From Micromonospora sp. MP36 (GTDB taxonomy: Bacteria > Actinomycetota > Actinomycetes > Mycobacteriales > Micromonosporaceae), in NCBI RefSeq assembly GCF_008119785.1, contig NZ_VSFA01000011.1, positions 1 to 64,000 on the forward strand: 64,000 nucleotides of DNA, in the 5' to 3' direction. Positions 7,370 to 16,006 of the stretch are shown piece after piece (within the stretch, counting starts at the first letter, position 1; each line of letters begins with the position of its first letter). A program made the translations under genes and the position numbers. The notes under the pieces were generated by a model. The model was given only the letters and a program-made list of their open reading frames with translations, did not search any database and had not been told where the DNA came from.

Positions 7370-7391
7370 GCGAGCGCAGCGAGGCGGCCGC
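7367..7391 (+). repeat. Short gene-junction repeat (copy C1) between imuA' and imuB
   Basis: The segment starts with the imuA' stop (TGA) and runs tgagcgagcgcagcgaggcg followed by gccgc directly into the imuB ATG. The junction at 60097-60121 between a small his-operon gene and hisH has the same 25-base length and shares its first 16 bases. The GAGGCGG inside can serve as ribosome-binding site for imuB. Confidence 0.75.
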
Positions 7392-9134
7392 ATGAGCGTT
7401 ACGCCGGTGCGGACCCTGCTGCTCTGGTGCCCGGACTGGCCGGTCCTCGCCGCCGAGATCGTCGACGGGGTGCCCGCCACCGACCCGGTCGCGGTGCTGC
7501 ACGCCAACCGGGTGGTCGCCTGCTCCGAGCGGGCCCGCGCCGAGGGCGTACGCCGGGGGCTGCGCAAGCGGGAGGCGCAGGGGCGCTGCCCGCAGCTCAC
7601 CGTCGTCGAGCACGATCCCGGCCGGGACGCCCGGGCGTTCGAGTCGGTGGTGTCCGCCGTCGAGGAGGTGGCCGCCGGGGTCGAGGTGACCCGCCCCGGG
7701 GCCTGCGCGCTGGCCGCCCGGGGGCCGAGCCGCTACCTCGGCGGGGAGGAGGCGGCGGCCGAGCGGATCGTCGAGCACGTCGCCCAGACCTGCGCGGTGG
7801 AGAGCCAGGTCGGCATCGCCGACGGGGTATTCGCCGCCGGGCTGGCCGCCCGGGACGGGCGCATCGTGCCGCCCGGCGGGACCCCGGAGTTCCTGGCCGC
7901 CCTGCCCGTCGAGGCGCTCGGCCGGCCGGTCCTGGCCGATCTGCTGCGCCGGCTGGGAGTGCGTACCCTCGGGGACTTCGCCGCGCTGCCCGCCGGTGAC
8001 GTGCTGGCCCGGTTCGGCTTCGACGGGGCGCTGGCCCACCGGCTCGCCGCCGGCCGGGACCACCGGCCGCTCGCGGTCCGGCAGCCGCCGGCCGACCTGG
8101 CCGTCACCGCCGAGTACGACGAGCCGATCGACCGGGTCGACGCCGCGGCGTTCGCCGCCCGGATGCTGGCCGAGCAGCTGCACGAGCGGCTCGCGGCGTA
8201 CGGGCTGGCCTGCACCCGGCTCGGCATCGAGGCGGTCACCGCGCACGGCCAGGAGCTGCATCGGGTCTGGCGGCACGACGGGCTGCTCACCGCCGCGGCC
8301 ATCGCCGATCGGGTCCGCTGGCAGTTGGACGGCTGGCTCTCCGGCAGCAACGGGCGGGGCGGGGCCCGTCCGGCCCGCCCCACTGCCGGCATCATCCGGC
8401 TGCGGCTGGTGCCGGACGGGGTGCTCGCCCAGGCCGGCCTGCAGCCCGGGCTGTGGGGGGAGACCGGCGAGGAGCGGGAGCGGGCGCACCGCGCGCTGAG
8501 CCGGGTGCAGGGCATCCTCGGCCCCGAGGCGGTGGTCACCCCGGTGCTCGGCGGCGGGCGCTCCCCGGCCGACCAGGTACGCCTGGTCCCGTGGGGCGAC
8601 GAACGACTGCCCGCCCGCCCCGGCGAGCCACCCCTGCCGGCCGACCCGGCGGGCGGGCCGCCGCCAACCGGGGCGACGCGCTCCGGTGGGGCGACGCGGC
8701 CTGGTGGGACGGCACACTCCGGCGGGGCGGCGCGGTCGGGTGGGGCGGCGCACTCCGGCGGGGTGGCGCGGTCGGGTGGGGTGGCGCGGTCGGGTGGGGC
8801 GCCCGTCCCGCCGTGGCCGGGGCGGCTGCCGCCGCCCGCGCCGGCCGTGGTGCTGCCTACCCCGCTCCTCGCCACCGTGCACGACGCCGCCGGGGAGCCG
8901 GTCGTGGTCAGCGCCCGGCTGGCGGTGAGCGCCGCGCCGGCCCGGCTGGTCGTCGGCACCGGCCGGCCGGCCGAGATCGTCGGCTGGGCCGGTCCGTGGC
9001 CGGTGGACGAGCGCTGGTGGGCGCCGGCCGAGGCCCGGCGCCGGGCCCGGTTCCAGGTCTGCCTGGCCGACGGTGGCGCCCTGCTGCTCGCGGTCGAGGG
9101 CGGCCAGTGGCTGGTGGAGGCGATCTATGACTGA
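7392..9134 (+). CDS. imuB: ImuB (catalytically inactive Y-family polymerase-like mutasome hub)
   Basis: This 580-residue Y-family polymerase homologue lacks the paired acidic catalytic residues, as expected for ImuB, which tethers DnaE2 and ImuA' to the beta clamp. The N-terminus (RTLLLWCPDWPVLAAE) matches the ImuB palm start, where true polymerases carry DMDAFF. The middle contains LRRLGVRTLGDFAALP, the helix-hairpin-helix segment. After about residue 425 comes a low-complexity Ser/Gly/Ala linker of seven hexapeptide units, then a conserved C-terminal domain (VVSARLAVSAAPARL onward, with the WWAPAEARRRARFQV block). The ATG is placed at the end of a junction repeat, 22 bases after imuA'. Confidence 0.9.
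   Translation: MSVTPVRTLLLWCPDWPVLAAEIVDGVPATDPVAVLHANRVVACSERARAEGVRRGLRKREAQGRCPQLTVVEHDPGRDARAFESVVSAVEEVAAGVEVTRPGACALAARGPSRYLGGEEAAAERIVEHVAQTCAVESQVGIADGVFAAGLAARDGRIVPPGGTPEFLAALPVEALGRPVLADLLRRLGVRTLGDFAALPAGDVLARFGFDGALAHRLAAGRDHRPLAVRQPPADLAVTAEYDEPIDRVDAAAFAARMLAEQLHERLAAYGLACTRLGIEAVTAHGQELHRVWRHDGLLTAAAIADRVRWQLDGWLSGSNGRGGARPARPTAGIIRLRLVPDGVLAQAGLQPGLWGETGEERERAHRALSRVQGILGPEAVVTPVLGGGRSPADQVRLVPWGDERLPARPGEPPLPADPAGGPPPTGATRSGGATRPGGTAHSGGAARSGGAAHSGGVARSGGVARSGGAPVPPWPGRLPPPAPAVVLPTPLLATVHDAAGEPVVVSARLAVSAAPARLVVGTGRPAEIVGWAGPWPVDERWWAPAEARRRARFQVCLADGGALLLAVEGGQWLVEAIYD
8673..8798 (+). repeat. Seven imperfect 18-bp tandem repeats inside imuB
   Basis: Seven units of the form gtggcgcggtcgggtggg encode hexapeptides ATRSGG, ATRPGG, TAHSGG, AARSGG, AAHSGG, VARSGG and VARSGG. 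They form a flexible linker between the polymerase-like core and the C-terminal domain of ImuB. Copy number may differ between strains. Confidence 0.9.
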
Positions 9135-9251
9135 GCGCCGCGTGGTTGTGCCGTCCCGGGCCCGGCTTGTCGGGCGCCGCGTGGCTGTGCCGTCCCGGGC
9201 CCGGCTCGTCGGGCGCCGCGTGGCTGTGCCGTCCCGGGCCCGGCTCCTCGG
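9135..9251 (+). repeat. Three tandem 39-bp repeats after imuB
   Basis: The unit starts gcgccgcgtggttgtgccgt and ends in cccggcttgtcgg. Copies lie at 9135-9173, 9174-9212 and 9213-9251 and differ at only a few positions. There are no unique spacers between copies, so this is a plain tandem repeat. Confidence 0.95.
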
Positions 9252-9254
9252 GCG

Positions 9255-9341
9255 CTACGAACTTGATGACGTGAACGAATCGCCGCTCGGCCCCGCCCCT
9301 GGCCTCGGCCACCTGATTCATCTGCGTCATCAAGTTCGTAG
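9255..9341. repeat. Large inverted repeat with 17-bp perfect arms
   Basis: Arm ctacgaacttgatgacg (9255-9271) and its exact complement (9325-9341) enclose 53 bases. The pairing can extend inward imperfectly (gaacgaatc against gattcatct) and outward through ggcg. The arms have lower G+C than the surroundings. It resembles a small non-autonomous mobile or REP-type element, or a transcriptional hairpin; the sequence alone does not decide. Confidence 0.85.
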
Positions 9342-9497
9342 GCGCCCACTGGCCATTCGCCCTGCGGTTCGAACGGCCAGGGCCGGATCGGATCTTGGAA
9401 GATTGCGGCCCCTGGAGGGGCCCGATCCTGCCAAGATCTCGGCGCCCTCCTGGCGCCGGCGAGGGAGCAGGCGAGGGAGCGGGCGAGGGGTGGAGCC

Positions 9498-12400
9498 GTG
9501 AGCTTCCACAACCCGAAGATGCCCTGGTCGGAGCTGGAACAGGTGCTCTCCGGGCGGCCCGGCGACGGTGGCGGGCGGTCCGGCAGGGGACGGTCCCGGG
9601 ACGGACGGTCCCGGGACGAGCGGCACCTGCACGTGGTGGACCCGCTGGCGGTCGACGCCGACGGCGGCGACTCCCCGGCGTGGAGCCGCAAGCGGCAGCA
9701 TTACGAGCCGCCCGAGCTGCCCCGCCCGGACGATCCGGTGCCCTACGCGGAGCTGCACGCGCACTCCAACTTCAGCTTCCTCGACGGCGCGAGCCACCCC
9801 GAGGAGCTGGCCGAGGAGGCCGCCCGGCTGGGGCTCACCGCGCTCGCCGTCACCGACCACGACGGTTTCTACGGCGTGGTGCGGTTCGCCGAGGCGGCCC
9901 GCGCGCTGCACCTGCCGACGGTCTTCGGCGCGGAGCTCTCCCTCGGGCTGCCCGGCCCGCAGAACGGCGAGCCCGACCCGCACGGGTCGCACCTGCTGGT
10001 GCTCGCCCACGGCCACGAGGGGTACGCCCGGCTGGCGACCGTCATCTCCCGCGCCCAGCTGCGCGGCGGCGAGAAGGGCCGCCCGGTCTATGGCGAGTTG
10101 GAGGAGGTCGCGGACGAGCTGCGCGACCACGTGCTGGTGCTCACCGGCTGCCGCAAGGGGCACGTGCCCGGCGCCCTGCTCACCGAGGGCGTCGACGCCG
10201 CCGCCCGGGAGCTGGACCGGCTCACCCAGCTCTTCGGGGCCGAGACGGTGGCGGTGGAGCTGACCGACCACGGCCACCCGGTCGACGCCGACCGCAACGA
10301 CGCCCTGGCCGAGCTGGCCGCCGCGGCGGGGCTGCCCACGGTCGCCACGAACAACGTGCACTACGCCACCCCGGGGCGGCGTCGGCTGGCCACCACCCTG
10401 GCCGCGGTGCGCGCCCGGCGCAGCCTGGACGAGATCGACGGCTGGCTGCCCGCCGCCGCCACCGCCCACCTGCGCAGCGGCGCCGAGATGGCCGCGCGGT
10501 TCGCCGCGTACCCGGGCGCGGTGGCCCGGGCCGCCGAGTTCGGCGCGGAACTCGCCTTCGACCTGCAACTGGTCGCGCCGAAGCTGCCGGCGTACCCGGT
10601 GCCGCCCGGGCACACCGAGATGAGCTGGCTGCGCCGGCTGACCATGGACGGCGCCCGGGAACGCTACGGCCCGCCCGAGGCGCACCCGGAGGCGTACGCG
10701 CAGCTGGAGCACGAGCTGCGGATGATCGAGGACCTGGGCTTCCCCGGCTACTTCCTGGTGGTCTACGACATCGTCGCGTTCTGCCGCGAGCAGGACATCT
10801 ACTGCCAGGGCCGGGGCTCGGCGGCCAACTCGGCGGTCTGCTACGCGCTGCGGATCACCAACGTGGACGCGGTGCGGCACCGGCTGCTCTTCGAGCGCTT
10901 CCTCGCCCCGGAACGCGACGGCCCACCCGACATCGACGTGGACATCGAGTCCGACCGCCGGGAGGAGGTGATCCAGCACGTCTACGCCCGGTACGGCCGG
11001 GAGCACACCGCCCAGGTCGCCAACGTCATCTCGTACCGGCCCCGGTCGGCGGTGCGGGACGTGGCCAAGGCGTTCGGCTTCTCGCCCGGGCAGCAGGACG
11101 CCTGGAGCAAGCAGATCGACCGGTGGGGCTCGGTCGCCGCGGTCGACGTGGCGGACATCCCCGAGCAGGTCATCGAGTACGCCAACGAGCTGCAGACCTT
11201 CCCCCGGCACCTGGGCATCCACTCCGGCGGCATGGTGATCTGCGACCGGCCGGTGATCGAGGTCTGCCCGGTCGAGTGGGGGCGGATGCCCGGCCGCAGC
11301 GTCCTGCAGTGGGACAAGGACGACTGCGCGGCGGTCAGCCTGGTCAAGTTCGACCTGCTCGGCCTCGGCATGCTCTCCGCGCTGCACTACGGCTACGACA
11401 TGATCGGGATGAGCCTCGACCTGGGCGACATGACCCTGGAGGACCCCGAGGTCTACGACATGCTCTGCCGGGCCGACTCGGTCGGGGTGTTCCAGGTGGA
11501 GAGCCGGGCCCAGATGGCCACCCTGCCCCGGCTCAAGCCCCGCGCCTTCTACGACCTGGTGGTGGAGGTGGCGCTGATCCGTCCCGGCCCGATCCAGGGC
11601 GGCTCGGTGCACCCGTACATCCGGCGCAAGAACGGCCAGGAGCCGGTGACGTTCCCACATCCGCTGATGCGCAACGCGCTGGAGAAGACCCTCGGCGTGC
11701 CGCTGTTCCAGGAGCAGCTCATGCAGCTCGCCATCGACCTGGCCGGCTTCGACGCGGCCGGGGCCGACCAGCTGCGCCGAGCGATGGGGGCGAAGCGCTC
11801 GGCGGAACGAATGGCGCAGATCGCCGACCGGCTGTACGCCGGAATGGCCGAGCGGGGCATCACGGGGGAGTTGGCCGACGACGTCTACCGCAAGCTCACC
11901 GCCTTCGCCAGCTACGGCTTCCCGGAGAGCCACGCGATGAGCTTCGCCTACCTGGTGTACGCCAGCTCCTGGCTCAAGCGCTACCACCCGGGCCCGTTCC
12001 TGGCCGCCCTGCTCAACGCCCAGCCGATGGGCTTCTACTCGCCGCAGACCCTGGTCGACGACGCCCGGCGGCACGGCGTCGAGGTACGCCGGCCGGACAT
12101 CAACGCCAGCGGCGCCAAGGCGGTGCTGGAGTCCACGCCGGAGACCCGGTGGGGGAGCCAGCCGGGGGAGCCGCCGCACACCTGGGGGCTGGGCGGCCCG
12201 GCGGTCCGGCTCGGGCTGGGCAGCGTACGCACCCTCGGTGACGACGTGGCCGAGCGGATCGAGGCGGAGCGGGCGGCGCACGGGCCGTACCGGGACATGC
12301 CCGACCTGGCCCGCCGGGTCGGGCTCACCGCCGCGCAGCTGGAGGCGCTGGCCACCGCGGACGCCTTCGCCTGCTTCGGGCTGACCCGGCGGCAGGCCCT

Positions 12401-12899
12401 CTGGGCCGCCGGTGCGGCGGCCCAGGACCGGCCGGGCCGGCTGCCCGGCACGGTGACCGGCGCGACCCCGCCCACCCTGCCCGGGATGGAGGCGGTGGAC
12501 CGGCTGGTCGCCGACGTCTGGGCCACCGGCCTGTCCCCGGAGAGCCACCCGGCCCGGTTCATCCGGGACCGGCTGGACGCCCTGGGCGCGGTGCCGATCG
12601 CCCGGCTCGGCCGGGTGGAGCCCGGCCAGCGGATCCGGGTCGGCGGGATCGTCACCCACCGGCAGCGGCCGGCGACCGCGGGCGGGGTCACCTTCCTCAA
12701 CCTCGAGGACGAGACCGGGATGCTCAACGTCACCTGCTCGCACGGGCTCTGGCAGCGCTACCGGCGGGTCGCCCGCACCAGCGGGGCGCTGGTGGTGCGG
12801 GGCCGGCTGCAGCGGCACGAGGGCGTCACCAGCCTCACCGCGGCCCGGCTGGACGCGATCGACCCGCCGGTCACCCCGGCCTCCCGCGACTTCCGCTGA
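9498..12899 (+). CDS. dnaE2: Error-prone DNA polymerase III alpha subunit DnaE2
   Basis: This 1133-residue C-family polymerase performs mutagenic translesion synthesis with ImuA' and ImuB during the SOS response. The N-terminal PHP domain starts at YAELHAHSNFSFLDGASHP (about residues 83-101). The palm carries PDIDVDIE near 477, supplying catalytic aspartates, and the upstream QGRGSAANSAVCY block. A helix-hairpin-helix region and a C-terminal OB-fold (RIRVGGIVTHRQRPAT near 1046) follow. The length is usual for DnaE2. The GTG start has GGGGTGGAG just upstream. The 363-base gap after imuB leaves open whether it is co-transcribed or has its own promoter; no second SOS box was seen in the gap. Confidence 0.95.
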   Translation: MSFHNPKMPWSELEQVLSGRPGDGGGRSGRGRSRDGRSRDERHLHVVDPLAVDADGGDSPAWSRKRQHYEPPELPRPDDPVPYAELHAHSNFSFLDGASHPEELAEEAARLGLTALAVTDHDGFYGVVRFAEAARALHLPTVFGAELSLGLPGPQNGEPDPHGSHLLVLAHGHEGYARLATVISRAQLRGGEKGRPVYGELEEVADELRDHVLVLTGCRKGHVPGALLTEGVDAAARELDRLTQLFGAETVAVELTDHGHPVDADRNDALAELAAAAGLPTVATNNVHYATPGRRRLATTLAAVRARRSLDEIDGWLPAAATAHLRSGAEMAARFAAYPGAVARAAEFGAELAFDLQLVAPKLPAYPVPPGHTEMSWLRRLTMDGARERYGPPEAHPEAYAQLEHELRMIEDLGFPGYFLVVYDIVAFCREQDIYCQGRGSAANSAVCYALRITNVDAVRHRLLFERFLAPERDGPPDIDVDIESDRREEVIQHVYARYGREHTAQVANVISYRPRSAVRDVAKAFGFSPGQQDAWSKQIDRWGSVAAVDVADIPEQVIEYANELQTFPRHLGIHSGGMVICDRPVIEVCPVEWGRMPGRSVLQWDKDDCAAVSLVKFDLLGLGMLSALHYGYDMIGMSLDLGDMTLEDPEVYDMLCRADSVGVFQVESRAQMATLPRLKPRAFYDLVVEVALIRPGPIQGGSVHPYIRRKNGQEPVTFPHPLMRNALEKTLGVPLFQEQLMQLAIDLAGFDAAGADQLRRAMGAKRSAERMAQIADRLYAGMAERGITGELADDVYRKLTAFASYGFPESHAMSFAYLVYASSWLKRYHPGPFLAALLNAQPMGFYSPQTLVDDARRHGVEVRRPDINASGAKAVLESTPETRWGSQPGEPPHTWGLGGPAVRLGLGSVRTLGDDVAERIEAERAAHGPYRDMPDLARRVGLTAAQLEALATADAFACFGLTRRQALWAAGAAAQDRPGRLPGTVTGATPPTLPGMEAVDRLVADVWATGLSPESHPARFIRDRLDALGAVPIARLGRVEPGQRIRVGGIVTHRQRPATAGGVTFLNLEDETGMLNVTCSHGLWQRYRRVARTSGALVVRGRLQRHEGVTSLTAARLDAIDPPVTPASRDFR

Positions 12900-12947
12900 C
12901 GCGGTCAGGACCTGGCTGATGCCGGGCGCGGCCGGCGGACGACCGGC

Positions 12948-13667
12948 TCAGCCGGCGAGGGCGGCGAGGGCGGCGCCGGCGCTGCCGAGCAGCCCGACCA
13001 GCACGATCCGCCGGAACACCACCGGGTCGATCCGGTGGAACAGCCGGTTCCCCAGCCACCAGCCGAGCGGTACGGCGGGGAGCGCCACGAGGGCGATCCG
13101 CACCAGGTCGGCGTGCACCTGACCGGCGAGCAGGAACCCCACCAGCCCGACGAGCCCGGTGCCGGAGAAGGTCGCGGCGAGCGTCGCCCGGAAGGTACGC
13201 GGGTCGTAGCCGAGCGAGTGGAACGCGGCGACCAGCGGCGGCCCGTTGGTGCCGGTGGCCGCCGTGAGCACGCCGACCAGCACGCCGATCGCGCCGAGCC
13301 CGACCCGGCCGGTGCGGATCCGGGCACCGCGGGCGACCAGCGCGACGCAGCCGAGCACCACCACCGCGATCAGCCCGTTGAGCAGCCGGTCCGGCGCGTA
13401 CGCGAGCACCAGCAGGCCGGCCGGCAGACCGAGCAGGGCGGTCGCGTTGAGCGCCGCCGCCACCCGCCACCGGGCGTACCCGCGCTCCCGGACCGCCACC
13501 GTGAGGGTCAGCCCGATGCCGGTCAGCGCGGAGAGCACGACCGCGCTGCGGGGGTCGATCGCGGCGGCCAGCAGCGGCACGGTCAGCAGCGCGTACCCGA
13601 AGCCGCTCACCGCCTGCGCGAACGCCCCGAGCAGCACGATGCCGAAGGCGCAGAGCAGGACGACCAT
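12948..13667 (-). CDS. Sulfite exporter TauE/SafE family permease
   Basis: This 239-residue integral membrane protein has about eight hydrophobic helices, beginning VVLLCAFGIVLLGAFAQAVSGFGYA. The AQAVSGFGYALLTVPLL and ATGTNGPPLVAAF segments are characteristic of the TauE/SafE (DUF81) family, which moves sulfite, sulfoacetate or other organic anions across the membrane. It converges with dnaE2 across 48 bases and is divergent from the small gene at 13847. The substrate cannot be assigned. Confidence 0.85.
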   Translation of the reverse strand: MVVLLCAFGIVLLGAFAQAVSGFGYALLTVPLLAAAIDPRSAVVLSALTGIGLTLTVAVRERGYARWRVAAALNATALLGLPAGLLVLAYAPDRLLNGLIAVVVLGCVALVARGARIRTGRVGLGAIGVLVGVLTAATGTNGPPLVAAFHSLGYDPRTFRATLAATFSGTGLVGLVGFLLAGQVHADLVRIALVALPAVPLGWWLGNRLFHRIDPVVFRRIVLVGLLGSAGAALAALAG

Positions 13668-13846
13668 CTGGTCAGCCTGATCCGGTCGGCGGTGGGTCGG
13701 CAACAGGCCCACGCCGTGGAGATCTTCGCCACACCGGCCCGGCAGCGGGCATGGCGTCGGCCACATCCCCGTTTCACGGACCGACGGGCCGGAGATACGG
13801 TCCGCCGGCGTGGGCAGAGCGGCCCACGCAGGAAAGGTGGAGAACG

Positions 13847-14023
13847 ATGACGGGGAGCAACTCCTACCGCGGCGTCGCGAACGCCCGACGGACCCGACTC
13901 GGCGCGGACTGGGTCCCGGCGCACGACACCGAGGTGCACGAATACCCGGTGACCGACGGGCCGGTGGCCAACGCCCACCGCTCCCGCGCCGAGGAGGACC
14001 CGGCCGGAGGCGGCGAGTCCTGA
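13847..14023 (+). CDS. Small conserved hypothetical protein (58 aa)
   Basis: This short hydrophilic protein (MTGSNSYRGVANARRTRLGA, then WVPAHDTEVHEYPV and an acidic tail) has no recognisable domain or membrane segment. GGAAAGGTGGAG just before the ATG is a good ribosome-binding site, which is the main support for the gene. It precedes the methyltransferase by 32 bases. It may be a lineage-specific protein; the function is unknown. Confidence 0.55.
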   Translation: MTGSNSYRGVANARRTRLGADWVPAHDTEVHEYPVTDGPVANAHRSRAEEDPAGGGES

Positions 14024-14055
14024 CCCCGCTGGCGCGGGTGACTAGGCTCGGCGGG

Positions 14056-14787
14056 GTGGAGCAGACCCGAACCCAGACCCCCCGTACCGCCGTGATCTGG
14101 GCGGTGCTCCGGGCCGAGCTGGATCGCCGCGCCGGCGAGCGGCTCACCGTGCTCGACGTCGGCGGCGGCACCGGCGGCTTCGCCGTCCCGCTCGCCGAGG
14201 CCGGCCACCACGTCACGGTGGTCGACGCCAGCCCCGACGCGCTCGCCGCGCTGACCCGCCGGGCCGCCGAGGCCGGGGTCGCCGATCGGGTACGCGCGGT
14301 GCAGGGCGACGGCGACGCGCTCTCGGCGTTGGTCCCGCCGGCCAGCATGGACCTGGTGCTCTGCCACTCCGTGCTGGAGGTCGTCGACGAACCGGCGTCG
14401 GTGATGTCGGCGCTGGTGGGCGCGCTGCGCCGGGGCGGCGCCGCCAGCGTCCTGGTCGCCGGGCGGGCCGCCGCCGTGCTCGGCCGCGCGATGAACGGCC
14501 ACCTCGACGTCGCCGCCGCGCTCGCCGCCGACCCGGACGGCAGCGCCGGCCCGCGGGACACCCTGCGCCGGCGGTACGACGCCGACGGGGCGGCCGCCCT
14601 GCTTACGGCCGCTGGCCTCACCGTCGAGGAGATCCACGGCGTACGCGTCCTGGCCGACCTGCTGCCCGCCGCCGTGGCGGACGGTGGGTCGGCCGCGCTG
14701 GTCGAGCTGGAGCGGGCCCTGGCGGCCCGGCCGCCGTACCGGGACATCGCCGCCCAGCTGCACCTGTTCGCCCGCCGCCCGGCATGA
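14056..14787 (+). CDS. Class I SAM-dependent methyltransferase
   Basis: This 243-residue protein has a Rossmann-like methyltransferase fold. Motif I is VLDVGGGTGGFAVPLAEAG near residues 32-50, followed by the acidic motif II VTVVDASPDAL, an acidic QGDGDAL and the LVLCHSVLEVV motif IV. The substrate is unknown. The GTG start lies 7 bases after TAGGCT (14043-14048), suggesting a leaderless transcript; an upstream GTG at 14038 is possible but would start upstream of that -10 element. The stop overlaps the next gene's start as ATGA, so the two are probably co-translated. Confidence 0.82.
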   Translation: MEQTRTQTPRTAVIWAVLRAELDRRAGERLTVLDVGGGTGGFAVPLAEAGHHVTVVDASPDALAALTRRAAEAGVADRVRAVQGDGDALSALVPPASMDLVLCHSVLEVVDEPASVMSALVGALRRGGAASVLVAGRAAAVLGRAMNGHLDVAAALAADPDGSAGPRDTLRRRYDADGAAALLTAAGLTVEEIHGVRVLADLLPAAVADGGSAALVELERALAARPPYRDIAAQLHLFARRPA

Positions 14788-15947
14788 CCGACCCGGCGGT
14801 GGATCCGCTCGCCCCGGTCGCCCCCCGCTACGGCGGCGGCAGCCTCGCCGACGTGCTGCCCAGCGCGCTCGCGGTGCTCGGCGTGCCCGGCGCGGCCGAC
14901 CTGCTCGGCCTGGCGCCCCGGCTGGCCGGGGTACGCCGGATCGCCGTCCTGCTCGTCGACGGGCTCGGCTGGCACCAGCTCCCCACCGCCGCCCCGTACG
15001 CGCCGACCCTGGCCGGGCTGGTCGCCACCGTCGGCACCCCGCTTACCTCCGGGTTTCCCTCCACCACCCCGACCAGCCTGGTCACCCTCGGCACCGGCGC
15101 GGCCGCCGGGGCGCACGGGGTGCTCGGCTTCAAGGTCCGGGTGCCGGACACCGACCGGGTGCTCAGCCACATCGAGTGGGCCGGCGACCCCGAGCCGCTG
15201 CGCTGGCAGCCCGTCCCCACCCAGTACGAGCGGGCCCGTGCCGCCGGGGTCGCGGTGACCGTGGTCAGCCGCCCCGAGTACGCCGGCAGCGGGCTGACCC
15301 TGGCCGCGAACCGGGGCGGCGACTACCGGGGCGCCTCCGACGTCGACGCGCTCGCCGGGCAGATGCTCGCCGCCCTCGCGTCCGGCGCCGGGCCGACCCT
15401 GGTCTCCGGGTACCACCCCGACCTGGACCGGCACGGGCACCTGAGCGGCGTCGACTCCGTGCCCTGGCGGCTGGCCGCCGCCGAGGTGGACCGGCTCCTC
15501 GTCCGGCTGGTCGACGGGCTGCCGCCGGACGCCGCGCTGCTGGTCACCGCCGACCACGGGCAGCTCAACGTGCCGGCGGACCACCGGATCGACCTGGACA
15601 CCGATCCCCGGCTGCGGGCCGGGGTGCGGGTGGTCGCCGGTGAGCCCCGGGTCCGCTACCTGCACGTCGAGCCGGGCGCCACCGCCGACGTGGTGGCCGC
15701 CTGGTCGGCGGTGCTGGACGGCGCCGCGTGGGTGACCACCCGGGACGAGGCGGTGGCCACCGGCTGGTTCGGGCCGGTGGCCGAGGAGCACCTGCAGCGG
15801 ATCGGCGACGTGGTGGTGGTCTGCCGGGGCACGTACGCCGTGGTCGCCACCCGATCGGAGAAGCCGATGGAGTCGCGGCTGGTGGCGTACCACGGCGCCG
15901 ACACGGCCGCCGAGATGACCATCCCGCTCCTGCTCATCCGCGGCTGA
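14784..15947 (+). CDS. Alkaline-phosphatase-superfamily nucleotide pyrophosphatase/phosphodiesterase
   Basis: This 387-residue protein belongs to the type I phosphodiesterase/nucleotide pyrophosphatase branch of the alkaline phosphatase superfamily. The first metal site is in VLLVDGLGWHQL near residue 56. The nucleophile threonine lies in the GFPSTTPTSLVTLGTG block near 91-106, the conserved VSGYHPDLDRHGH near 207 provides further metal ligands, and LLVTADHGQLN near 253 the last. No signal peptide is obvious, so a cytoplasmic location is likely. It is translationally coupled to the methyltransferase. Confidence 0.87.
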   Translation: MTDPAVDPLAPVAPRYGGGSLADVLPSALAVLGVPGAADLLGLAPRLAGVRRIAVLLVDGLGWHQLPTAAPYAPTLAGLVATVGTPLTSGFPSTTPTSLVTLGTGAAAGAHGVLGFKVRVPDTDRVLSHIEWAGDPEPLRWQPVPTQYERARAAGVAVTVVSRPEYAGSGLTLAANRGGDYRGASDVDALAGQMLAALASGAGPTLVSGYHPDLDRHGHLSGVDSVPWRLAAAEVDRLLVRLVDGLPPDAALLVTADHGQLNVPADHRIDLDTDPRLRAGVRVVAGEPRVRYLHVEPGATADVVAAWSAVLDGAAWVTTRDEAVATGWFGPVAEEHLQRIGDVVVVCRGTYAVVATRSEKPMESRLVAYHGADTAAEMTIPLLLIRG

Positions 15948-16006
15948 CCTGCCGTCCGCGCCCGCCCGAGCGGCGGGTTGTCGGACCGGGCGGTTAGCGT
16001 GCGGGG

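Larger units (their letters stand above)
9135..9497 (+). other. Repeat-rich spacer between imuB and dnaE2
   Basis: This 363-base spacer begins at the imuB stop with three tandem 39-bp units. It then contains a large inverted repeat (9255-9341) and a nested hairpin around 9386-9440 in which GATCTTGG pairs with CCAAGATC and GGCCCC-tgga-GGGGCC forms the tip. A purine-rich gcgaggga repeat follows, just before the dnaE2 ribosome-binding site. No open frame with a recognisable product is present. Confidence 0.7.

Noticed and set aside
9135..9251. CRISPR-like array after imuB
   Set aside because: The three 39-bp units are directly adjacent with no unique spacers and no cas genes are present.
9330..12818. 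A continuous open frame of about 1160 codons on the strand opposite dnaE2
   Set aside because: It mirrors dnaE2 codon structure in a very high-GC genome, is Gly/Arg/Pro/His-rich with no recognisable domain, and has no ribosome-binding site. It is a shadow frame.
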